Source: DATAEU01 sp046735355
GTDB lineage: Bacteria; Actinomycetota; UBA4738; HRBIN12
Direction of reading: 5' to 3'
DNA length: 18,057 bases
NCBI GenBank assembly: GCA_046735355.1
Contig: JBKPTC010000040.1
Span: forward strand, 1 to 18,057
Positions 12,734 to 18,057 of this stretch are shown here, piece after piece (the stretch's first letter is position 1; each line of letters opens with the position of its first letter). The notes below the pieces were generated by a model that was not told the DNA's origin, ran no database searches, and worked only from the letters and a program-made list of their open reading frames with translations. The translations under genes were made by a program, and so were the position numbers.

Positions 12734-12994
12734 GCGGCTCGTCCTTTCACGACGAGCGAGTTGCTATCAGGTTGCGTCACCGCACGCTATCCACCGGACC
12801 GCCTAGCGCGACCGACCCTCGAACGGCAGACCGACAGCACGTAGGCCGCGACGGGATTCGGGCCCATCGGCGCCCGATGTGTCCGCGGCACCACCGGAGG
12901 GGAATTCACCCGCTCGGCCGATCGCACGGCGGGGCGTGACGAAGCCCCGGCCGGTGCGATAGGACAGGGGTTCGTGCTCGAACGGGAGGCAACG

Positions 12995-13462
12995 ATGCTG
13001 GTTCGCAAGCTCTTCGTGGTCGGCGTGGCGCTGGTCGCGCTCGGATCCGTGGCATGCAGCAACAACGACAACGGCGAGGAGGCCGGCGGCGGCGGCGGAT
13101 CGGGCTCGGGAGCCACCGTCTCCACCACCGAGAAGGACTTTGCGATCGCGCTCGATCCCTCGTCGGTTGCGGCCGGCACGGTCTCCTTCGACATCCAAAA
13201 CGAGGGTCCCTCGGAGCACGAGTTCGTCGTCTTCAAGACCGACCTGGCTCCGGACGCGCTTCCGACGACGACGGACGAGAACGACGCCGTCATCGTCGAC
13301 GAGGAGGGCGAGGGCCTCGAGGCCATCGACGAGGAGGAGGACATCGCGCCCGGATCGTCGGCGACGCTCGACGTCGATCTCGACGCCGGCTCGTACGTCG
13401 CGATCTGCAACCTCCCCGGCCACTACCAGCAGGGGATGCACGTCGCGTTCACGGTGACCTGA
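12995..13462 (+). CDS. Cupredoxin-like lipoprotein (type 1 copper site)
   Basis: A 155-aa exported protein. ATG 12995 follows GGGAGG by 5 bases. Residues 1-20 form a lipoprotein signal (LVRKLFVVGVALVALGSVA) with C21 as the anchor, then a Gly/Ser linker. The cupredoxin fold has H75 (GPSEHEFVVF) and the loop CNLPGHYQQGM (C138, H143, M148), a complete His-Cys-His-Met type 1 copper set. A strongly acidic insert (about 93-118, many Asp/Glu) lies between the first ligand and the loop. A role in periplasmic or cell-surface electron transfer or copper handling is likely; no redox partner is adjacent. The next gene starts 36 bases on, possibly in the same operon. Confidence 0.87.
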   Translation: MLVRKLFVVGVALVALGSVACSNNDNGEEAGGGGGSGSGATVSTTEKDFAIALDPSSVAAGTVSFDIQNEGPSEHEFVVFKTDLAPDALPTTTDENDAVIVDEEGEGLEAIDEEEDIAPGSSATLDVDLDAGSYVAICNLPGHYQQGMHVAFTVT

Positions 13463-13498
13463 GCGACGCGGACGCCGGCGACACGGCAGACTGTCGGC

Positions 13499-14257
13499 GT
13501 GGCCGACGACATCGAGCGGGCGATCGATCGCCTCTACGCGGAGGCTCCGGACGGCTTCACCGCGGCGCGTGACGCGCTGGCCAAGGAGCTCAAAGCGGCC
13601 GGGGACGACGAGGGCGCCAAGCGCGTGAAGGCGCTCCGCAAACCCGTTCGCACTGCGTGGACCGTCAACCGGCTGGTTCGCGAGGACCCGGACGCCGTGC
13701 AGCAGCTGCTCGCGGCCGGGGAGCGGCTCCGCGCGGCGCAGCAGCGAACGCTCTCGGGCGGGGGAGCGGACGAGCTCCGCGACCGCTCGGACGAGCGGCG
13801 GCGCCTGGTGAACGGGCTCACCGAGCGCGCCGCGCGCTCCCTCGGCGACGCCGAGCCGCCCGCGGCCGCCGTCGAGGAGATCGCCTCGACGCTCGAGGCG
13901 GCCTCGATCGAGGAGCAGGCGGGCGCGGCCGTGCTCGAGGGCCGGCTCACCAAGCCGCTCCCGCGCCCGGCGGGGTTCGGAGACGTCGCCGGGCTGAAGT
14001 CGATCCCGGGCGGCAAGCCGCGCGAGGAGCCCGAACGTCCGGCGGCCGAGGAGCGAGCGGAACGCCGGCGCCACGAGCGCGAGCTCCGCGACGCCGAGGA
14101 GCGCGAGCGTTCGACGCGCGCGCGCGTCGATGAGCTCCGGGAGGAGTTGGAGCGGCTCCAGGCGCGGACGACCGAGGCGCGCGAGCAGCTCCGGGCGGCC
14201 GAGGCAGAGGCACGCGGCGCAGCGGTCGAGGTCCGTCGCTTGAAGCGGTCCGGATAG
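13499..14257 (+). CDS. Conserved hypothetical coiled-coil protein
   Basis: A 252-aa soluble protein from GTG 13499. The N-terminal 115 residues are helical and include the VKALRKPVRTAWTVNRL segment. The middle (about 120-180) is Ala/Pro-rich. Residues 180-250 are a charged, Glu/Arg/Leu heptad-like helix (RVDELREELERLQARTTEAR) that predicts a coiled coil. The overall pattern recalls an uncharacterised actinobacterial family, but I cannot name it. It lies 36 bases after the cupredoxin gene and converges on the small membrane-protein genes, with a gap of only 7 bases. Confidence 0.7.
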   Translation: MADDIERAIDRLYAEAPDGFTAARDALAKELKAAGDDEGAKRVKALRKPVRTAWTVNRLVREDPDAVQQLLAAGERLRAAQQRTLSGGGADELRDRSDERRRLVNGLTERAARSLGDAEPPAAAVEEIASTLEAASIEEQAGAAVLEGRLTKPLPRPAGFGDVAGLKSIPGGKPREEPERPAAEERAERRRHERELRDAEERERSTRARVDELREELERLQARTTEAREQLRAAEAEARGAAVEVRRLKRSG

Positions 14258-14264
14258 CGCCGGG

Positions 14265-14498
14265 TCAGAACATGCCGCGGACGGCGGTGACCACGATGTC
14301 GCCGACCATCCACGCCGCGAGGCCCGACCCGAGCCCCACCGCGGTCACGAAGGCGGCCAGCCGAGCCACCGCGCGCGGTCGCTCGCCGGCGAGCGGAGCC
14401 CACACCGGCTCCGGCGGAACGTAGGCGAAGGCGCCGTCGACCAGGCCGAACCCGTCGACGCCGTCGAAGGGGCCCGAAGGAACGTTCGAAACGCTCAT
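14265..14498 (-). CDS. Small membrane protein, 77 aa
   Basis: The first 45 residues are Gly/Pro-rich and polar; the second half is hydrophobic (AVARLAAFVTAVGLGSGLAA, then WMVGDIVVTAV), giving one long or two short membrane helices. The ATG at 14498 overlaps the stop of the upstream tiny gene as ATGA, which favours translational coupling. No family recognised. The two genes diverge from leuS. Confidence 0.6.
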   Translation of the reverse strand: MSVSNVPSGPFDGVDGFGLVDGAFAYVPPEPVWAPLAGERPRAVARLAAFVTAVGLGSGLAAWMVGDIVVTAVRGMF

Positions 14499-14632
14499 CG
14501 CGGCAGGAACCTCAACGCGATCGGACCGACCACCACGTACCCGGCGAGGAACGTGAACAGGGCGGCTCCGAGGAAGAGGCCCGCCGCGCGTCCCGTGCGG
14601 GACCGCAGCGCCGACGTGATCGTGTCGATCAT
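14495..14632 (-). CDS. Tiny single-span membrane protein, 45 aa
   Basis: From ATG 14632: a basic amphipathic start (MIDTITSALRSRTGR), then one membrane helix (AAGLFLGAALFTFLAGYVVVG) and the end ALRFLPR. The stop overlaps the next ATG as ATGA. The same frame runs on upstream as antisense leuS sequence, so the ATG is a judgement. No strong Shine-Dalgarno. Support comes from the coupling and the clean membrane segment. Confidence 0.5.
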   Translation of the reverse strand: MIDTITSALRSRTGRAAGLFLGAALFTFLAGYVVVGPIALRFLPR

Positions 14633-14713
14633 GTGGCGGGGATTCCCGGCGAACGCGCAGGTCAAACGCGGTTTCGCGCCAGCATGTCCGAAGGGACGGC
14701 CGAGGGGCTCGTG

Positions 14714-14728
14714 TAGCATCGACCGATC
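14714..14728 (+). promoter_or_regulatory. Candidate -10 box giving a nearly leaderless leuS mRNA
   Basis: TAGCAT at 14714-14719 ends 9 bases before the leuS ATG. No Shine-Dalgarno lies at a usable distance (GAGGGG is 24 bases away). No T-box or other leader is possible in so short a 5' end. Confidence 0.35.
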
Positions 14729-17176
14729 ATGCCGAGGTACGAGCCGTCCGAGATCGAGCCCAAGTGGATCGACGTCTGGGAGCGCGAGGGCCTCTATCGC
14801 GCCTCCGACGATGTGCGCGATCCGCGACCGCGCTACTACGCGCTCGACATGTTTCCCTATCCCTCCGGCGACCTCCACATGGGGCACGCCGAGGCGTTCA
14901 GCGGCGGCGACGCGGTCGCACGGTTCGCGTGGATGCGCGGCTACGACGTCCTGCATCCGATCGGCTGGGACTCGTTCGGGCTGCCTGCCGAGAACGCCGC
15001 GATCAAGCGCGGCGTTCGCCCGGCGGAGTGGACGAGCTCGAACATCGAGCAGCAGGCGCGGTCGTTCCGGCGGATGGGCATGTCGTTCGACTGGTCGCGC
15101 CGCCTCGCGACCTCGGATCCCGAGTACTACCGGTGGACGCAGTGGCTGTTCCTGCGGTTGTTCGAGCGCGGGCTGGCGTACCGAAAGACCGCGCCGACGA
15201 ACTGGTGTCCGAACGACCAGACCGTCCTGGCGAACGAGCAGGTCGTCAACGGGTTCTGCGAGCGGTGCGGCGCCGCGGTGGTCCGCAAGGACCTGACGCA
15301 GTGGTTCTTCAGGATCACCGACTACGCGCAGCGGCTCCTCGACGACATGGACGACCTCGTCGACTATCCCGAGCGCGTGGTCACGATGCAGCGGAACTGG
15401 ATCGGCCGCTCGACCGGCGCGAGGGTGGTGTTCGAGATCGCGGAGACCGGCGACCGCGTCGAGGTGTTCACCACGCGCCCGGACACGCTGTGGGGCGTGA
15501 CGTTCTTCGTGTTCGCCGTCGAGCATCCGTTGGTTCCGACGCTCGCCGAGGCGGGTGGTACGGCCGACGACGCCGGCCGGCTGATCGAGCAGCTTCGGAA
15601 CACGCCGCTGACCAACCGCGAGCAGGCGGAGAGCCGCGAGGGCGTTCGCCTCGGCGTGCACGCGATCAATCCGGTGACGCGGGAGAAGGTGCCGTGCTTC
15701 GTCGCGCCCTACGTGCTGATGGAGTACGGCACCGGCGCCGTCATGGGCGTGCCGGCGCACGACCAGCGCGACTTCGAGTTCGCGCGCGCGCACGACCTTC
15801 CGATCCGCGTCGTCGTCCAGCCCGACGGCGAGACGCGCGACCCGGAGGAGATGACCGAGGCGTACGACCACGACGGCGTGATGGTGAACTCGGGGCCGTT
15901 CGACGGCGTCCGGTCGCCGGAATCCATCGACCGGGTCATCGAGTGGCTCGAGGCCGAGGGCAAGGGCGAGCGAGCCGTCACGTACCGGCTGCGGGACTGG
16001 CTGATCAGCCGTCAGCGGTACTGGGGCCCCCCGATCCCGATCGTTCACTGCCCCGTCCACGGCGAGGTCGCGGTGCCGGACGACCAGCTGCCCATCGAGC
16101 TCCCGCCCGACGCCGACTTCCGGCCCGGCGGTGAGTCGCCGCTCGCCCGCCATCCGACGTGGAAGCACACGACCTGTCCGATCGGCGGCGAGCCGGCGAC
16201 CCGGGACACCGACACGATGGACACGTTCGTCGACTCGTCGTGGTACTACATGCGGTACTGCTCGCCCGGGCTCGACGACGCGCCGTTCCGGCCCGACGAC
16301 GTGCGGCGATGGATGCCGGTGTCGCAGTACACCGGCGGCATCGAGCACGCGATCCTGCACCTGCTCTACTCGCGGTTCGTCACCAAGGTGCTGTTCGACA
16401 TGGGGCTCGTCACGTTCACCGAGCCGTTCCCGCGGCTGATGAACCAGGGCCAGGTCATCTACGGCGGCGCGTCGATGAGCAAGTCGAAGGGCAACATCGT
16501 CGAGCCGATGCCGATCATCGAGCGCTGGGGCGCCGACACGATGCGCCTGACGATGCTGTTCGCCGGCCCTTTCGAGGACGACATCGATTGGAAGCTCATC
16601 GCTCCGAACCCCGGGCGTCCGCCGGGCGTGCGGTCCTGGCTCGGGCGGGTGCACACGGCGGTGTTCGAGGCCGCGGACCGCGCCGGGAAGGAGCCGGAGT
16701 CGCTCGTCAAGCTGACGCACAGGACGATCCGCGACGTCACCGCCGAGATGGAGCGATTCCGCTACAACGTCGCGATCTCCAAGCTGATGGTCCTGACCAA
16801 CGAGATCCGCTCGACGCTCGACGGCGGTGGCGCGGCGCGCGGTGCGGCCGAGGCGCTCACGCAGATGCTCGCGCCGCTCGCGCCGTTCGTCAGCGAGGAG
16901 CTGTGGCGCGAGGCGCTCGGGCACCGCGAGAGCGTCCACGTGTCGCCGTGGCCCCCGTTCGATCCCGAGCTCGCGCGCGAGGAGCGGGTGACGCTCGTCG
17001 TCCAGGTGGACGGCAAGGTCCGCGACCGCATCGACATGGATGCCGGGCTGCCCGAGGTCGAGTATCGGTCGGCCGCGCTCGCCTCGGAGAACGCGCAACG
17101 CGCGATCGACGGCCGCGACATCGCGCAGGTGATCGTGCGGCCGCCTCGCCTGGTCAACGTCGTCACCGCTCGCTGA
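14729..17176 (+). CDS. leuS: Leucyl-tRNA synthetase
   Basis: A class Ia synthetase that charges tRNA-Leu. The 815-aa protein is complete: HIGH-type motif PYPSGDLHMGH (HMGH 50-53), zinc-finger cysteines C160, C177 and C180 (WCPNDQTVLANEQV, FCERCG), and the CP1 editing domain with TTRPDTLWG at 248-256 and GVPAHDQRD with D345, the conserved editing aspartate. The KMSKS loop ASMSKSKGN lies at about 582-590. The anticodon-binding helical domain follows, with a C-terminal domain ending at VTAR. ATG 14729 matches the usual N-terminus (MPRYEPSEIEPKW). In many actinobacteria leuS follows rsfS closely; here about 8.4 kb of accessory sequence intervenes. comEA and comEC follow. Confidence 0.97.
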   Translation: MPRYEPSEIEPKWIDVWEREGLYRASDDVRDPRPRYYALDMFPYPSGDLHMGHAEAFSGGDAVARFAWMRGYDVLHPIGWDSFGLPAENAAIKRGVRPAEWTSSNIEQQARSFRRMGMSFDWSRRLATSDPEYYRWTQWLFLRLFERGLAYRKTAPTNWCPNDQTVLANEQVVNGFCERCGAAVVRKDLTQWFFRITDYAQRLLDDMDDLVDYPERVVTMQRNWIGRSTGARVVFEIAETGDRVEVFTTRPDTLWGVTFFVFAVEHPLVPTLAEAGGTADDAGRLIEQLRNTPLTNREQAESREGVRLGVHAINPVTREKVPCFVAPYVLMEYGTGAVMGVPAHDQRDFEFARAHDLPIRVVVQPDGETRDPEEMTEAYDHDGVMVNSGPFDGVRSPESIDRVIEWLEAEGKGERAVTYRLRDWLISRQRYWGPPIPIVHCPVHGEVAVPDDQLPIELPPDADFRPGGESPLARHPTWKHTTCPIGGEPATRDTDTMDTFVDSSWYYMRYCSPGLDDAPFRPDDVRRWMPVSQYTGGIEHAILHLLYSRFVTKVLFDMGLVTFTEPFPRLMNQGQVIYGGASMSKSKGNIVEPMPIIERWGADTMRLTMLFAGPFEDDIDWKLIAPNPGRPPGVRSWLGRVHTAVFEAADRAGKEPESLVKLTHRTIRDVTAEMERFRYNVAISKLMVLTNEIRSTLDGGGAARGAAEALTQMLAPLAPFVSEELWREALGHRESVHVSPWPPFDPELAREERVTLVVQVDGKVRDRIDMDAGLPEVEYRSAALASENAQRAIDGRDIAQVIVRPPRLVNVVTAR

Positions 17177-17239
17177 CCGGGCGACATCCCGTTCGGCCGT
17201 TCCGGCGCGAACGCGCATGAACCGCCGATGGGCCCCCAA

Positions 17240-17255
17240 CGTGACGGACGTCACG
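17240..17255. promoter_or_regulatory. Inverted repeat upstream of comEA, possible operator
   Basis: CGTGAC, GGAC, GTCACG: a perfect 6-bp inverted repeat with a 4-base spacer, 79 bases before the comEA ATG. A TACCGT box at 17277-17282 would put a -35 at about 17254-17259, so the repeat would touch the -35 of a comEA promoter. It may bind a dimeric regulator. Confidence 0.35.
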
Positions 17256-17334
17256 GTCACGCGGGCATCGAGCCCCTACCGTCCGACCCCTTCCCCGACC
17301 GGCGCACCGCGGCGACGCAAGCAGGGGAGGTTCG

Positions 17335-17973
17335 ATGTCCGACGGATCCATACGCGAACGGCTGGCGATGCTGTCGAGGACGGAGCTCGTCGGGCTCGTC
17401 GCCGTCCTCGTCGTGACGCTCGGCGGCGCCGCCGTCTGGTACACGCGCTCGCTTCCGAAGCCCGTCCAGGTCCGCAGCGCGATGCAGGGCGGCCCGGTCG
17501 CCGCACCCGCGGGCCCCGGCGCGTCGCCCTCGCCCACGTCTACGGCGGTGCCGATCATCGTCGACGTCGCGGGTGCCGTCCGGAAGCCCGGCGTCTACGA
17601 GTTCGCCGAGGGCGATCGCGTCATCGACGCCATCCAGGCGGCGGGCGGAGCGACGCCGAAGGCGTCGCTCGACGCGCTCAATCTCGCGGCGCCGCTCACC
17701 GACGGCGTCCAGATCCTCGTGCCGAAGGCCGCGCCCGCGGCCCCCGTCGGATCCAGCGTGTCGACCTCGGGCGGCCCGACGCAGCTCGTCAACGTCAACA
17801 CCGCGAGCGCGACGGAGCTCGAGGAGCTTCCCGGCATCGGCGAGGTGATCGCGCAGCGCATCGTCGACTATCGGACCGAGAACGGACCGTTCGCGTCGGT
17901 CGATGACCTCGAGGACGTCAGCGGCATCGGCGAGGCGATCCTCGGCGATATCCGGGATCTCGTGACGGTGTGA
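17335..17973 (+). CDS. comEA: ComEA-type DNA-uptake protein (SLBB + helix-hairpin-helix)
   Basis: ComEA is a membrane-anchored receptor that binds double-stranded DNA outside the membrane during transformation. The 212-aa protein has a membrane anchor at about 17-36 (TELVGLVAVLVVTLGGAAVW), a Pro/Ala linker, an SLBB domain (73-129; IVDVAGAVRKPGVYEF), a second linker and a helix-hairpin-helix pair (150-212; VNVNTASATELEELPGIGE and FASVDDLEDVSGIGEAIL). AGGGGAGG five bases upstream supports ATG 17335. Its stop overlaps the comEC start (GTGA). Competence itself is not shown; many actinobacteria keep these two genes. Confidence 0.95.
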   Translation: MSDGSIRERLAMLSRTELVGLVAVLVVTLGGAAVWYTRSLPKPVQVRSAMQGGPVAAPAGPGASPSPTSTAVPIIVDVAGAVRKPGVYEFAEGDRVIDAIQAAGGATPKASLDALNLAAPLTDGVQILVPKAAPAAPVGSSVSTSGGPTQLVNVNTASATELEELPGIGEVIAQRIVDYRTENGPFASVDDLEDVSGIGEAILGDIRDLVTV

Positions 17974-18057
17974 CGGCCTGGCTGCTGCCGTTCGCATCCG
18001 CCGCGTTCTGGGGCGGGCTGCTGCTCGCACCCGTGCTCGGCGGTCGAGCGCCGATCC
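17970..18057 (+). CDS. comEC: ComEC/Rec2 family DNA-uptake channel, 5' fragment
   Basis: Only the first 29 codons are present. GTG 17970 overlaps the comEA stop (GTGA), and the translation MTAWLLPFASAAFWGGLLLA is a hydrophobic N-terminal membrane segment, as in ComEC. The frame is open to the window end. The name rests on position directly after comEA and hydrophobicity; the competence domain lies beyond the window. Confidence 0.75.
   Translation, partial: MTAWLLPFASAAFWGGLLLAPVLGGRAPI

Noticed and set aside
14495..17260. A 921-codon minus-strand open frame antisense to leuS
   Set aside because: High-GC shadow of leuS; only its last 45 codons, outside leuS, look like a real membrane peptide.
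1..18057. CRISPR array, IS element or replication origin
   Set aside because: No regularly spaced repeats, no transposase or terminal repeats, and no DnaA-box cluster were seen.

Overview
The window is a high-GC chromosomal segment of an actinobacterium. This rests on GC-rich third positions, many GTG starts, an arginine-rich N-terminal extension on the RNase E/G protein, and the gene order rne-rplU-rpmA-obgE-nadD-rsfS ... leuS-comEA-comEC. I cannot place it below phylum; an uncultured or deep-branching actinobacterial lineage is plausible.

Layout. (1) 2-6278 is a conserved housekeeping block: RNase E/G (5' end cut by the window edge), ribosomal proteins L21 and L27, a small PH-like gene on the opposite strand, the ribosome-assembly GTPase ObgE, a tandem DinB-fold protein translationally coupled to obgE, NadD and the ribosome-silencing factor RsfS. 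(2) 6298-6370 is tRNA-Ala(GGC). Its 3' 41 bases are repeated with 2 mismatches at 8495-8535. The roughly 2.2 kb between the copies carries a GDS-type lipoprotein and, convergent to it, an Erm-type 23S rRNA adenine N6-methyltransferase, with several inverted repeats. This looks like a small tRNA-anchored genomic island without its own integrase. (3) 8.5-14.6 kb is a loosely packed accessory region: a multipass membrane protein, a 2TM protein, a divergent STAS / RsbW-like partner-switching pair, a secreted protein, an AlbA_2 (Schlafen-like) protein, a cupredoxin lipoprotein, a coiled-coil protein and two overlapping tiny membrane proteins. (4) 14729-18057 returns to housekeeping and competence genes: leuS, comEA and the first codons of comEC.

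The most interesting signal is at the 5' end of the erm gene on the minus strand (8239-8310). A 23-codon ORF with an ideal Shine-Dalgarno begins MGIFTVMV, much like the ErmC / ErmA leader peptides (MGIFSIFVI...), and continues with RGRAR, two overlapping +X+ motifs of the kind at which macrolide-bound ribosomes stall. It overlaps the only usable erm start (GTG at 8285, no Shine-Dalgarno) in another frame. A hairpin can pair with that GTG and an alternative pairing can open it. This suggests macrolide-responsive control in an unusually compact, overlapping arrangement, or alternatively a +1 frameshift or sequence indel joining the two frames.

Functionally, the flanking blocks serve translation and RNA metabolism (RNase E/G, L21, L27, Obg, RsfS, LeuRS, tRNA-Ala), NAD synthesis (NadD) and DNA uptake (ComEA/ComEC). 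The insertion between rsfS and leuS adds probable drug-resistance, envelope and stress-signalling functions.
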